Below are positions 25,505-34,389 of a stretch of DNA of 64,000 bases, piece by piece. The notes beneath the pieces are model-generated. The model saw only the letters and a program-made list of their open reading frames with translations. It was not told the origin of the DNA and searched no databases. Source of the DNA: Alphaproteobacteria bacterium (GTDB lineage: Bacteria; Pseudomonadota; Alphaproteobacteria; JANQMY01); contig JANQPL010000003.1 of NCBI GenBank assembly GCA_028289425.1, positions 186,001-250,000 on the forward strand, written 5' to 3'. A program made the translations under genes and the position numbers. How positions within the stretch are numbered: position 1 is the stretch's first letter; every line of letters starts with the position of its first letter.

Positions 25505-25956
25505 TCGTTCACAACCACCTCTGACTTGACCGAGTTGGCGATGAAACACAACCGGTGAGCTTCTTCGTGCAACTCATGAATTTGGGCGGCGGTCGGCGCG
25601 GTGCCGCTCCAGCGGATCTTGGGGTTGAGCTCCACCTTGTCGATCCAAAAGGTGCGGTCTTCCCGGCGCGCCATATGGCCCACGGCTTCATCCACATAGG
25701 AGTCGACCACATGGCCCCCGCGCCGCGCAAGATCGAGAAACCACAACATGTGGCATGACGATAGCGCCGCCACAAAGCCTTCTTCCGGATCGACGGCCGC
25801 TTCGTCGGACAAGGGTGGCGGCACAACTGACGGGGACGGTGAGCCCGGCACGGTCACGCCGCCATCGAAGGACCAGGTGTGCGCCCGCTTGTACTTATTG
25901 TCCGTGAACGGCTGATCGCCGCGCTCCCATGTGATGGTGGCTATGTAAGTGGACAT
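25501..25956 (-). CDS. OsmC-family protein
   Basis: Product of 151 aa with the two redox cysteines of the OsmC/Ohr fold: C68 in ALSSCHMLWFLDLARR and C137 in AHRLCFIANSVKSEV. OsmC-like proteins reduce organic or lipid hydroperoxides with dithiols. The N-terminal half has the usual beta-strand stretch and a Pro/Ser-rich insertion (GSPSPSVVPPPLSDE). First gene of the ATGA-linked operon with the CHAP-like protein and the phosphatase. Confidence 0.9.
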   Translation of the reverse strand: MSTYIATITWERGDQPFTDNKYKRAHTWSFDGGVTVPGSPSPSVVPPPLSDEAAVDPEEGFVAALSSCHMLWFLDLARRGGHVVDSYVDEAVGHMARREDRTFWIDKVELNPKIRWSGTAPTAAQIHELHEEAHRLCFIANSVKSEVVVNE

Positions 25957-25974
25957 AAAACGCTCCTTCGATAT

Positions 25975-26496
25975 TCAGGTCATTCTTGTTTTGACCAAAT
26001 ACAAAATCAGATCGTCATCTAGAGCGACACCTTCATTTTCGCCGACGGGCTTACCCTTCCAATGAACGCCGTTGCCGTCCGGAATGTAGCCACGCAGCCC
26101 ATAGAGGCGCTGCGCCGCATTGTAACCGCTGTGCAAGCCCACCCCAATGCCGACGCGCGGCGATCTTTCGAATGCGACTTTTTCAACAACATCAAGCAGC
26201 GCCGTAGCGACCCCACTCCGCCGATGAGTTAGCAGCACATTGAGATCCTGTATTTCAGGAATCCGCTTGTCGGCGAAGTATCGATATGAAGGTTTCCAAT
26301 TGATAGTCACATATCCCGCAATCCGGCCGGCCCGCTCTGCCACATAGGCGCTACGCAACTTGGTTTGTTGTTCTGCGATGTAGTTTTCGAACCGCGCGGC
26401 CGGTTTGTTCCAACCCTGGGACGCGAAGGCTTCCGAAACAACGCCGCAGTCACGATCATTCAACTCTCTTATCTGAGATCTACCGACTGACATCAT
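25975..26496 (-). CDS. GNAT-family N-acetyltransferase
   Basis: Product of about 173 aa. The acetyl-CoA site is the RRSGVATALLDVVEKVAF segment (Q/RxxGxG/A type), preceded by a beta-hairpin AGYVTINW and LNVLLTHR. The start is uncertain: in-frame ATGs occur at 26496 and 26493, and the frame is open further upstream; GGAAATGGAG lies before the pair. Substrate unknown. It stands 18 bp upstream of the OsmC gene on the same strand and could be part of that operon. Confidence 0.8.
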   Translation of the reverse strand: MMSVGRSQIRELNDRDCGVVSEAFASQGWNKPAARFENYIAEQQTKLRSAYVAERAGRIAGYVTINWKPSYRYFADKRIPEIQDLNVLLTHRRSGVATALLDVVEKVAFERSPRVGIGVGLHSGYNAAQRLYGLRGYIPDGNGVHWKGKPVGENEGVALDDDLILYLVKTRMT

Positions 26497-26612
26497 CTCC
26501 ATTTCCAGGAACCAACACCCCGCCACCACATGGCTTGGACCAAATTACCTGCAAGGACCCAATGGCCACAATTGCACCCAATGCAACCCTGCCCGTTCAT
26601 GAAAGTGTATGC

Positions 26613-26642
26613 TTGTACATTCTTTCCCTTGCACTCTATACT
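26613..26642 (+). promoter_or_regulatory. Probable sigma70-type promoter
   Basis: TTGTAC (26613-26618), an 18-bp spacer and TATACT (26637-26642) lie about 62 bp before the ATG at 26705. This is the best-matching housekeeping promoter I found in the window. Confidence 0.5.
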
Positions 26643-26704
26643 CGCAGAAGGCGCGTTTGGCCTAGCCGACGGGGATTATTGGGGCGCGCAGAGGGGGGAT
26701 TCCA

Positions 26705-27550
26705 ATGTTTCGTTTCGGTCAGCTTCTTGTTGTTGCCTTTGTAGCCGCGCTTGCGCTTGCCCCTGCGGTGCAAGCGGCACCGCCGGAAATCGAACAGGCT
26801 GTCGACGACATGCTGTCCCAGTCGATTTGGGAAGCGGTAACGGAGGGAGACCCCGCAAAGAAGGACGCGTTACGCAAACGCTTGTTGGACGCCTATGATC
26901 GGGGTGGAGAAAATGCATTCCTCGCCGAAGTCAGGAAGGTCGGGGAGGAGTACGGGCAATCCGCTGTTTTTGCCAAAGTGCCCGGTGCCCGTGACAACGA
27001 TATCATTCGCTTCTTCGAAGTCAGTGTGGCCGTTTCGCGGAAGCTTGAGTTTGAGGATCCTGTGCTTTGTTACAAATGGAGCTTCGGCCCCCAATACAAT
27101 GAAAGCTACGACCCTCGTATTCTTGTACAAACAGTAGGATGGGACTTAGATCGGCAAATGTCTGAGGCGATCGTATCCCTCATCCGAAATGCGTCTGCCA
27201 CACCCGTCGTCTATGACCGGGCGGGTGCAAGACAGAGTATCCAATCCGCCGCGGTTGCTGTCTTTAGCAACATGGATCAAGGACCTTTGCAAGTTATCGC
27301 CGGCGCGCGCCCGGCCAGCTCCCTTGATGAAATGAAGGCGACTTGCAAAGCGTCTGCCGACTTCTATGATTTCCTGCTGGGCACCTATAACGCCGCGGAT
27401 GCGCTAAGAGAGTTGTTCAACGCACAGCCGACGCAGGTTTCTCACCTTGGTGTGGCTGGAAGAGAGTCGATCCGCATGGTGTTTGAGGCCGGCGATCCCA
27501 ATAATGCTTTCGCCGGCATGGACATCAATCTGCGGAACAGCTTCCGTTAA
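26705..27550 (+). CDS. Secreted protein of unknown function
   Basis: Product of 281 aa. It begins with a signal peptide (FGQLLVVAFVAALALAPAVQAA). The mature part is mainly alpha-helical, contains two Cys (LCYKW and ATCKAS) that could pair, and has no catalytic motif I recognise. It stands alone between the divergent GNAT gene and a convergent SDR gene and has its own promoter. Confidence 0.8.
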   Translation: MFRFGQLLVVAFVAALALAPAVQAAPPEIEQAVDDMLSQSIWEAVTEGDPAKKDALRKRLLDAYDRGGENAFLAEVRKVGEEYGQSAVFAKVPGARDNDIIRFFEVSVAVSRKLEFEDPVLCYKWSFGPQYNESYDPRILVQTVGWDLDRQMSEAIVSLIRNASATPVVYDRAGARQSIQSAAVAVFSNMDQGPLQVIAGARPASSLDEMKATCKASADFYDFLLGTYNAADALRELFNAQPTQVSHLGVAGRESIRMVFEAGDPNNAFAGMDINLRNSFR

Positions 27551-27555
27551 AGCAA

Positions 27556-28329
27556 TTACGTGGTGTTGCCGCCATCGGCCATGTAGACGGAGCCTGTGAC
27601 CCAAGACGCATCGTCGCTAGCGAGAAACAGCATTACCTGAGCGATTTCTGCCGGGCGGGCATAGCGCTGCATCGGAATGCCCGCTTCGGATGCGGCTTTC
27701 AGTTCCGACGCATCGACGCCCATCAGTGTACCCATGCCTGCGTTCAGGCTACTGATCATCCGGCCTTCCACCGGCGAGGGATTGACCGTGTTGACGCGCA
27801 CATTGTACGCCGCCCCTTCTTTCGCGGCAGAGCGCATCAGCCCGATCACCGCATGCTTGCTGGTCACGTATGGGGAAATGTTGCCATAGCCTTCGACACC
27901 GGCAACCGATGAGGTGATAACGATGCTGCCGCCGCCGCGCTTTTGCATGGCGGGCAAGGTGGCCTGCAGGCCGAAAAACACGCCCTTCACATTCACGTTC
28001 ATCACGTGATCGAATTCCGCCTCATCCACGTCCGGAATGGGCTTGACCTTGCCTTCCACACCCGCATTGGCCAACAGCACATCGACGCCGCCATAGCGTT
28101 CCTCCGCGCAGGCGACCATGGCCGCGTTGTCGTCGGCGCGGGTTACATCAGCCACGCAGTAACTGACGCTGTTGCCGCCGATGGCTGCGACGGATTTTTG
28201 CAGCCGGTCTTCATTGAGATCGGCGAGCAGCACCCGTGCCCCTTCCTTTGCGAACAGGGCGCCCGCCGCTTGGCCGATTTCGCCCGCCCCGCCTGTGATA
28301 ATCGCCACCCTGTTGTCAAGCCGTCCCAT
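27556..28329 (-). CDS. Short-chain dehydrogenase/reductase (SDR)
   Basis: Classical SDR of 257 aa: cofactor motif AIITGGAGEIGQAAG at 9-23, an acidic residue after strand 2 (LLADLNED) favouring NAD, LLANAGVEG, a Ser in ITSSVAGVEG and YVTSKHAV (YxxxK). C-terminal WVTGSVYMADGG is typical. Substrate unknown. It is followed upstream on the same strand by the 2OG-oxygenase-like gene with a 19-bp gap, so co-transcription is likely. Confidence 0.92.
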   Translation of the reverse strand: MGRLDNRVAIITGGAGEIGQAAGALFAKEGARVLLADLNEDRLQKSVAAIGGNSVSYCVADVTRADDNAAMVACAEERYGGVDVLLANAGVEGKVKPIPDVDEAEFDHVMNVNVKGVFFGLQATLPAMQKRGGGSIVITSSVAGVEGYGNISPYVTSKHAVIGLMRSAAKEGAAYNVRVNTVNPSPVEGRMISSLNAGMGTLMGVDASELKAASEAGIPMQRYARPAEIAQVMLFLASDDASWVTGSVYMADGGNTT

Positions 28330-28348
28330 ACTTCCTCGCCTTTCTGTT

Positions 28349-28957
28349 TTATTTGCTGTCCAAATTGAACGACACGCTGATGCGTTCGTTATCTGCCTTC
28401 TGCTGTTCCACCCGATGGGACAGCCATGACGGCCACATCAGCAACGTATCCGCTACCGGTTTGCAGTACCAATTGTTGTAATTGTAATAGGGGGGCTCGC
28501 CCGTTTGTTTCTTGTGCGCATCGATCGGCACTTCATACATTTTACGGTGAAATGCCGGGTCTTCGAAAACAATTGCAGATGTGTCAGGCGCTGTCTGCAC
28601 ATAATATGTTCCGGAGACGGACGACATGGCATGCATGTGCAGCTCATGGGCGTCGTGTTGCTTCATCACATTCGCCCAAATGTTAATCTGCCAATCTTCC
28701 GGATTGCGTCCCCGGTCGAGGTTGATTTTCTTTGCGTAGACCGTGGCGATCTGTTTAAGCCCCGCGACCAGCTCCTTCGTTATCGGCAAATCGAGGAACC
28801 GGCGGTTGACCCCTTCGTCGTGATAGGTGGTGTAATTCCCATCGCCGATCACGTCTTTGATCTGTGCCGCATAGGCCGCCGCATCGAGGCCCAGCTTCAT
28901 TTCAAGGACGACCACCGGAAAAAGCAGATGGAATTGAGATTCAATGGAGTCTGACAT
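28349..28957 (-). CDS. 2OG-Fe(II) oxygenase-like protein (TIGR02466 type)
   Basis: Product of 202 aa from the ATG at 28957. The double-stranded beta-helix core shows HELHMHAMSSVSGTYYV (iron-ligand His region, 104-120), MWPSWLSHRV (distal His181) and NERISVSFNLDS (2-oxoglutarate-binding Arg). This pattern matches the TIGR02466 family of putative 2-oxoglutarate dioxygenases; the usual Asp ligand is not obvious. Function unknown. It precedes the SDR gene in a likely two-gene operon. Confidence 0.7.
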   Translation of the reverse strand: MSDSIESQFHLLFPVVVLEMKLGLDAAAYAAQIKDVIGDGNYTTYHDEGVNRRFLDLPITKELVAGLKQIATVYAKKINLDRGRNPEDWQINIWANVMKQHDAHELHMHAMSSVSGTYYVQTAPDTSAIVFEDPAFHRKMYEVPIDAHKKQTGEPPYYNYNNWYCKPVADTLLMWPSWLSHRVEQQKADNERISVSFNLDSK

Positions 28958-29061
28958 CACGCAAAAGCTCACTTGAACTGCCGCCGATGTCACGGCGGCC
29001 GCTCTTTGCTACCATAGGCGGCCGATGACACCAATGAAACGCGATTGGAAAGGCTGTGCCA

Positions 29062-29667
29062 ATGTTGAAACTCTATTTCGCGCCGCGGACACGCGCCGTG
29101 CGGGTGGCCTGGCTGCTCGAAGAACTGGCTTTGCCTTACGCGCTCGAGCGCGTGGAGTTTCTGCCCAACGACACCAAATTCTATCAACAAAAAACGCCGT
29201 TCGGAAAACTGCCGGTGCTGGAGGACGGTCCGGTGGTGATGTTCGAATCCGGCGCCATCATCGAATATGTGCTGGAGACATACGGCGATGGCCGGTTGGC
29301 GCCACCCCCCAGTACGCCGGAACGGGCGCGCTACCTTCAATGGTTCCATTTCGCGGAGAGTTCCGCTTTTCCGCCTGTCGGCATTCTCGCGCGCTGGACC
29401 ATCTACCGGGACGAAGGCGACCGCTTCAAAGACGTGGTGGACGATGCCCGAAACCGGGCCACCACGGGCTTCGACCTGCTTGAGCGAGAACTGGCGGGAA
29501 ACGCCTATCTTACGGGGGACGACTTCACCGCCGCCGACATTATGATGGGCTTCACCTTGGCGGCCGCCAACATATTTGGGCTGATCACCGACCGCCACCC
29601 GAATCTTAACGGATACTTCGCCCGCCTTACCGCCCGCCCGGCCTTCCAAAAAGTGGGGGAACTCTAG
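29062..29667 (+). CDS. Glutathione S-transferase
   Basis: Product of 201 aa. The thioredoxin-like N-terminal domain has KLYFAPRTRAVRVAWLLEE, TPFGKLPVLED (cis-Pro) and FESGAIIEYVLE (glutathione-binding E-S). The helical C-terminal domain has NAYLTGDDFTAADIMMGF. I chose ATG 29062 over the in-frame GTG at 29056 because GGAAAGG lies 8 bp before it. Substrate unknown. Confidence 0.9.
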   Translation: MLKLYFAPRTRAVRVAWLLEELALPYALERVEFLPNDTKFYQQKTPFGKLPVLEDGPVVMFESGAIIEYVLETYGDGRLAPPPSTPERARYLQWFHFAESSAFPPVGILARWTIYRDEGDRFKDVVDDARNRATTGFDLLERELAGNAYLTGDDFTAADIMMGFTLAAANIFGLITDRHPNLNGYFARLTARPAFQKVGEL

Positions 29668-29903
29668 GTTTTTGGCGTTTTTCCCTCATTGTCCAATTTT
29701 CGCCACGGTTGAGCGGTTTGTAGCGCGCCGGCGGCTGGGGCCGATGGATTTCCGCCAAAAAGTTAACGGCCATGGCCCGCGTACGGCCCCAGAATTTGTT
29801 TATCAGTTTGGTATATTCAAACGGCAGGCGTTGCCCTATTTTAGCGCGCCTTGGTCTTGATTCACCCAGTTTTGGATTAACATCAGTCGGAGTGAGCAGT
29901 TTT

Positions 29904-30437
29904 ATGCCTACCCGTTCTCTTCTTTGCGGCCTTTTGATCTCTTTCTCCCTGTGGTCGACCCACGCCGGCGCCTCAGAAGCCGTGGCAGCCCCCGGACCGA
30001 CGCCCATGGCCTTCGGCTGGGTGGAAAACGTGCTGATCGGCAAACTAGGACTTAGAATGAAGGGCAAGTTGGACACGGGCGCCGACAGCAGCTCGGTTCA
30101 TGCCTATGACGTGGAACTTTACAAAAAGGGCGAGCGGGACACCTGGGTTAAATTCAAACTGGTCGGCAAAGACGGCCGCACCATTCGCTACGATCAAAAT
30201 GTGGTGCGTTTTGCGTATATTAAAAAGAAGGAAGGCGGCCTGTTGAGGCGGCCGGTGATTCGTATGCCGATCTGTTTGGGTGACATCTACGCCCATGCGG
30301 AAGTCAATTTGGCCGATCGAGGCCATTTTAACTATGACATTCTGGTGGGGCGCGAATTCTTGGCATCGCGGGTTCTTGTGGACCCGAGCCGCACTTTTGT
30401 CAGCCAGCCAAATTGCGAGGCGTTGAGTGGGGAGTAG
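29904..30437 (+). CDS. Retropepsin-like aspartic protease (PF05618 'ATP-dependent zinc protease' type; RloA-like)
   Basis: Product of 177 aa from the ATG at 29904, with a signal peptide (SLLCGLLISFSLWSTHAGAS). The pepsin-like core is LGLRMKGKLDTGADSSSVHA, whose DTGADSS is the aspartic protease flap-side motif, followed by VNLADRGHFNYDILVGREFL. It is the first gene of a three-gene operon with an inactive-transglutaminase membrane protein and a RimK-like ligase. This arrangement was described computationally as an amidoligase/peptide-tagging system and is linked to osmotic-stress tolerance in Pseudomonas (Rlo proteins, from memory). It probably trims or regulates the ligase product in the periplasm; that is inference. 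Confidence 0.82.
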   Translation: MPTRSLLCGLLISFSLWSTHAGASEAVAAPGPTPMAFGWVENVLIGKLGLRMKGKLDTGADSSSVHAYDVELYKKGERDTWVKFKLVGKDGRTIRYDQNVVRFAYIKKKEGGLLRRPVIRMPICLGDIYAHAEVNLADRGHFNYDILVGREFLASRVLVDPSRTFVSQPNCEALSGE

Positions 30438-31974
30438 TCTGCGGCAAAGTTTGTTGTTCGCATGGGTGTTGGCGGCCTCCGGCCTGCTCATCATTTACAC
30501 TAAGATTGTCCAACTGGATTATCCCGTTTTTCCGGATACGGAACGTACGATCTGGGATTTCGAAACCTATCTGGAATTCGATGCCAACAACGAGCCGGCG
30601 CGGCTCGAAGTCTTCATCCCCACCGCCAAGAACGAGCGGAACATTCTCGAGGAAGAGTTTTACAACGGGGCCTTCGGCCTAAGTTTGACGACCGAAGAAG
30701 GATTGGCCAATCGCAAGGCTGTTTGGACACACCGCTTTCCCGACAACAAGAAGGTCCTGCGGTACCGCGCGCAAATTGTCGGCGAAAACAGACGGTCCGA
30801 TTTCGGTGAGAACGCCCGATTTGAACGCAGGGGGCCAATCGGACCCATTGCAGACCCGGTCAAACGCCAAGCGCTGCAGGTTTGGCAAGGCAGACTAAAT
30901 CGCTTAACGGCCGACGACCGTTCCTATGCCCTGATGGCGCTCAGCGATCTCTTTGCCGGGCAGCTTTCGGACGAGGTGCAATCCCTACTGCCCGACTTGC
31001 CGGAACCGGTTAACCGGCTCGCCCTTGCAGCGGAGGTGCTGAGCAGCCAGGGGATTCAGGCGCGCGTTGCCAACGGCGTCTATCTGACGGAAGCGCGCCG
31101 CCGCGCGGAAATTCAACATTGGCTTGAATACCGTGCCGATGGCCGGGACTTTCGATACTTCGTCGACGACGAACCGCCCAGCTTCTTTCCCATTTGGTAT
31201 GGCACGGACCGGCTGGTGGATGCGCGCGGCGTGCGTGGGCTCGATGCGCAAATCGCGTTGCGGTCCGGGTCGCGCCTGGCGCAGGAATTGGCGCAGCAAA
31301 CCGGCGGCAGCGGACAGCCATCGCCCCTGGTCAATTTCGGTTTCCAGGAACTGCCGCTTACGACCCAGTTGGTTTACAAAGTGCTGGTGACCATCCCAAT
31401 TGGCATTACGCTGCTTGTCTTCTTACGCCAATTCGTAGGCATTTCGACACTGGGAACGTTCATGCCGGTGCTGATCGGCATTTCCTTTCGCGAAACCGCC
31501 CTGCTGAATGGAATTATTCTGTTTACCGTGCTGGTGGGCCTGGGCCTGATGATGCGGGTCTATCTGGAAAAACTGCAATTGCTGCTGGTGCCGCGACTGG
31601 CGGTGGTGTTGATCTTCATCGTGATCTGTATGTCCGCCATCACCTTGCTCATGAACGAGTCTAACCGGTCGATCGGCTTATCGGTTTCCCTGTTCCCCAT
31701 GGTTATTCTGACCATGACCATCGAACGCATGTCGATCGTGTGGGAAGAGTATTCGGGCACGGAAGCCTTGAAACAAGGGGCCGGCAGCCTGGTCGTGGCC
31801 AGCATTTGCTATCTTGTCATGACCAACAATCTGGTAGAACACATTATGTTCACGTTCCCGGAGACCCTTTTCATTCTCATGGCAATCTGTCTGCTGATGG
31901 GCCGGTATACTGGATTGCGGTTGAGTGAAATCTGGCGTTTCCGCCATATGGCGCAGCAAAAACAAAGTGCTTAA
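30427..31974 (+). CDS. Inactive transglutaminase-7TM membrane protein (UUP1/RloB-like)
   Basis: Product of 515 aa with a GTG start overlapping the protease gene by 11 bp. An N-terminal anchor (LLFAWVLAASGLLIIY) is followed by a periplasmic region of about 280 residues with a transglutaminase-like fold but no obvious Cys-His-Asp triad (a helical ALMALSDLFAG segment and WLEYRADG). Roughly seven membrane segments follow (LVYKVLVTIPIGITLLVFL through TLFILMAICLLMG). This matches the Transglut_i_TM/7TM_transglut pair found between a retropepsin and a RimK-like ligase. It probably senses or presents substrate at the membrane. Confidence 0.85.
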   Translation: MGSSLRQSLLFAWVLAASGLLIIYTKIVQLDYPVFPDTERTIWDFETYLEFDANNEPARLEVFIPTAKNERNILEEEFYNGAFGLSLTTEEGLANRKAVWTHRFPDNKKVLRYRAQIVGENRRSDFGENARFERRGPIGPIADPVKRQALQVWQGRLNRLTADDRSYALMALSDLFAGQLSDEVQSLLPDLPEPVNRLALAAEVLSSQGIQARVANGVYLTEARRRAEIQHWLEYRADGRDFRYFVDDEPPSFFPIWYGTDRLVDARGVRGLDAQIALRSGSRLAQELAQQTGGSGQPSPLVNFGFQELPLTTQLVYKVLVTIPIGITLLVFLRQFVGISTLGTFMPVLIGISFRETALLNGIILFTVLVGLGLMMRVYLEKLQLLLVPRLAVVLIFIVICMSAITLLMNESNRSIGLSVSLFPMVILTMTIERMSIVWEEYSGTEALKQGAGSLVVASICYLVMTNNLVEHIMFTFPETLFILMAICLLMGRYTGLRLSEIWRFRHMAQQKQSA

Positions 31975-33094
31975 GACGTTCCAGTTCCTTCGTAAGACCG
32001 GCATTATTGGGCTCAACGAGCGCAACGTTAAATATGTGAGTGAGTTCAATCCGCGGCGCTTGCATCGGCTAGTCAATAACAAGATCGAAACAAAGGCGCT
32101 GGCCCTGCGCGCCCATATCCCCGTCCCTGCCTTGTTGGGCACCATTGAATCAGGCCGCGATATTGGCAACTTGGCGAAGATCGTGGAAGGCGCGACGGGC
32201 TTTGTCATCAAACCGGCGCAGGGCGCGCAGGGCAATGGCATTCTGGTAATTGATGGTCCTGTCGCCGGGGGCTGGCGGCTTGCCAATGGCCGGCGCATCA
32301 CCAAAGACCGTATTCGCTTCCACGTGAACAACATCATGTCGGGCATGTACAGTCTGGGCGGTCAGCCGGACATCGCCATGGTCGAATACAGAGTGAATTT
32401 CGATCCGCTGTTTGACGATGTGTCGTTCAAGGGTGTGCCGGACATTCGCATCATTGTGCTGAAAGGTTTTGCCGTTGCGGCGATGGTTCGTCTGCCCACA
32501 GCCGATTCCGACGGCAAAGCAAATTTGCACAAAGGCGGTGTCGGCGTTGGTGTGGATCTGCCCACCGGCATTACGACGACGGCCATGCAATATGACCGGC
32601 CGATCGACTTGCATCCGGATACCGGACAATCGCTATCGGGCATTCAAATTCCCAACTGGGACGATGTGCTGTTGATGGCCGCGCGGGCCTATGATGTGAC
32701 CGGCCTTGGGTATTTGGGCGTGGATGTGGTGCTGGACCGGGACAAGGGTCCTTTGCTGTTGGAGCTCAATGCGCGACCCGGCATCTCGATTCAGATCGCA
32801 AACGGCGCCGGGCTGCGCACCAATTTGGAAGCCATCGCCAAACGTCAGGACGACAAAGTGCTGACGGCCGAGAAAAGGATCGCCCTGTCCAAGGAAATGT
32901 TTTCGGAAGCGCAGCCTTCGGACAGCCGGGACGGCGACGCCGCGCCCGTGGAAGCGGACCCCGAGGACTCCCCGCCCGTGGCAGGTGAGCCCGAGCCGCC
33001 TGAGCCGCAAGAATTGGAGCCAAATGAACCTGACTCCACTCAAGTTGAGTCTGGCCCCAATCAAGACACCGGAAAGATCGCCCTCAAGGGTTGA
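31967..33094 (+). CDS. RimK-like ATP-grasp amino-acid/peptide ligase (alpha-L-glutamate ligase-like; RloC-like)
   Basis: Product of 375 aa. The GTG at 31967 (8-bp overlap with the previous gene) gives the expected N-terminus about 12 residues before IIGLNERNVKYV; an in-frame GTG at 31925 would add 14 residues. ATP-grasp motifs: FVIKPAQGAQGNGILVI, PDIRIIVLKG, GYLGVDVVLDRDKGPLLLE and ELNARPGIS (metal-binding E and N). The family (TIGR02291) is thought to add glutamate or similar residues to a peptide or protein. The last 75 residues are a Pro/Glu/Asp-rich tail that ends the chain and is probably disordered. Third gene of the triad. Confidence 0.88.
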   Translation: MLKTFQFLRKTGIIGLNERNVKYVSEFNPRRLHRLVNNKIETKALALRAHIPVPALLGTIESGRDIGNLAKIVEGATGFVIKPAQGAQGNGILVIDGPVAGGWRLANGRRITKDRIRFHVNNIMSGMYSLGGQPDIAMVEYRVNFDPLFDDVSFKGVPDIRIIVLKGFAVAAMVRLPTADSDGKANLHKGGVGVGVDLPTGITTTAMQYDRPIDLHPDTGQSLSGIQIPNWDDVLLMAARAYDVTGLGYLGVDVVLDRDKGPLLLELNARPGISIQIANGAGLRTNLEAIAKRQDDKVLTAEKRIALSKEMFSEAQPSDSRDGDAAPVEADPEDSPPVAGEPEPPEPQELEPNEPDSTQVESGPNQDTGKIALKG

Positions 33095-33174
33095 TCTGAC
33101 CCCTGCTTTCTTCCCCAAATAAATTGTCTATACTCGTGCCAATTGTTTGTAATGAGTCATAAGAAGGTGTGGGG

Positions 33175-34251
33175 ATGTTGAGAAACGTTGCGATCGGCTT
33201 GGTGGGGCTGGTCTTGGTTGCTGTCGTTGTCTCGCAAGTTTTCAAAGCTCAAATCGGCGAGCGGCTGTTCACCCGGGTGATTGAACAAAACATCGGGACC
33301 AGCGCGCTGGACGAGCTTCCCGATGGGCTGCATGTGGGGCTATGCGGTGCGGGCTCTCCGCTTCCCGACCCGGCACGCAGTGGTCCGTGTACGACCGTTA
33401 TCGCCGGCGGCAAACTGTTCGTGGTCGACATCGGCAGTGGTGCTGCGCGCAGTTTGGGCACGATGCGGCTTCCCATGGGACAGGTCACGGCGGTTTTGAT
33501 CACCCATTACCACTCTGACCATATTGACGGCTTGGGCGAACTCATGACGTTGCGCTGGGCCCAAGGCAATCACAGCTCCCCCATACCGGTTTACGGCCCA
33601 ACCGGTGTGACCCAAGTCGTTGAAGGCTTCAATGCAGCCTACGCATTGGACAAAACCTATCGCGTGGCCCATCACGGCGCAGACATTGTGCCGCCGTCGG
33701 GCGCGGGCGGCACGCCCATGCCGTTTCAGGCTTCCGGTCTCAATAGCGTGGTCAATGTCTATGATGAAGATGGGGTGACAATCACCGCCTTCGGCGTCGA
33801 CCATTCGCCTATTCATCCAGCGGTCGGCTATCGCTTCGATTATAAAGGCCGGTCCGTGGTCATCGGTGGCGATACGGTCAAACACCAAAATCTCATCGAC
33901 CAATCCAAAGGTATCGACCTCCTGGTCCACGAATCTCTTAACGCGGAATGGGTGGGCAAAATGAAAGACGTTGCGGACAGCCGGGGTCTGACCAGGCTTG
34001 CCAAAATCATGCACGACATTTTGGACTACCACACAACGCCCATCGAAGCCGCTGAGATTGCGGCGGAGGCCGATGTCGGTCACTTGGTTCTAAGCCATGT
34101 GGTGCCGCCGGTGCCCATTCGCTATTTGGAAGCCTATTACCTCAACGGCACGCGCGACGCATTCGATGGCCCCATCACTTTGGGCCGGGACGGTATGCTC
34201 TTTGTGCTGCCGGCCGGGTCGGACGACATCGAAATGCGCTCGATGTTCTAG
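33175..34251 (+). CDS. MBL-fold metallohydrolase, membrane-anchored (RNase Z / arylsulfatase-like)
   Basis: Product of 358 aa from the ATG at 33175, which has AGAAGG upstream (the GTG at 33169 sits too close to it). An N-terminal helix (NVAIGLVGLVLVAVVVSQVF) anchors the protein with the catalytic part outside the cytoplasm. Metal motif: LITHYHSDHIDGLGEL, with further ligands in GVDHSPIHP, VIGGDTV and LVLSHVVPP. The early GLCGAGSPLPDP stretch is typical of RNase Z-like hydrolases acting on small esters. It follows the ATP-grasp ligase by 80 bp on the same strand. Confidence 0.88.
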   Translation: MLRNVAIGLVGLVLVAVVVSQVFKAQIGERLFTRVIEQNIGTSALDELPDGLHVGLCGAGSPLPDPARSGPCTTVIAGGKLFVVDIGSGAARSLGTMRLPMGQVTAVLITHYHSDHIDGLGELMTLRWAQGNHSSPIPVYGPTGVTQVVEGFNAAYALDKTYRVAHHGADIVPPSGAGGTPMPFQASGLNSVVNVYDEDGVTITAFGVDHSPIHPAVGYRFDYKGRSVVIGGDTVKHQNLIDQSKGIDLLVHESLNAEWVGKMKDVADSRGLTRLAKIMHDILDYHTTPIEAAEIAAEADVGHLVLSHVVPPVPIRYLEAYYLNGTRDAFDGPITLGRDGMLFVLPAGSDDIEMRSMF

Positions 34252-34389
34252 CAAACGCGGCCAAGAAATAACTGATCACCCCTAAATTGTTTTCGTCGCT
34301 CGCTTAACCCTATGGTGACAACCTTCCTCTTATGGTTGCGCCGCAATCACAATCTCTGTTTGCAGCGCAAATTCGACTAGAGGGGAATT

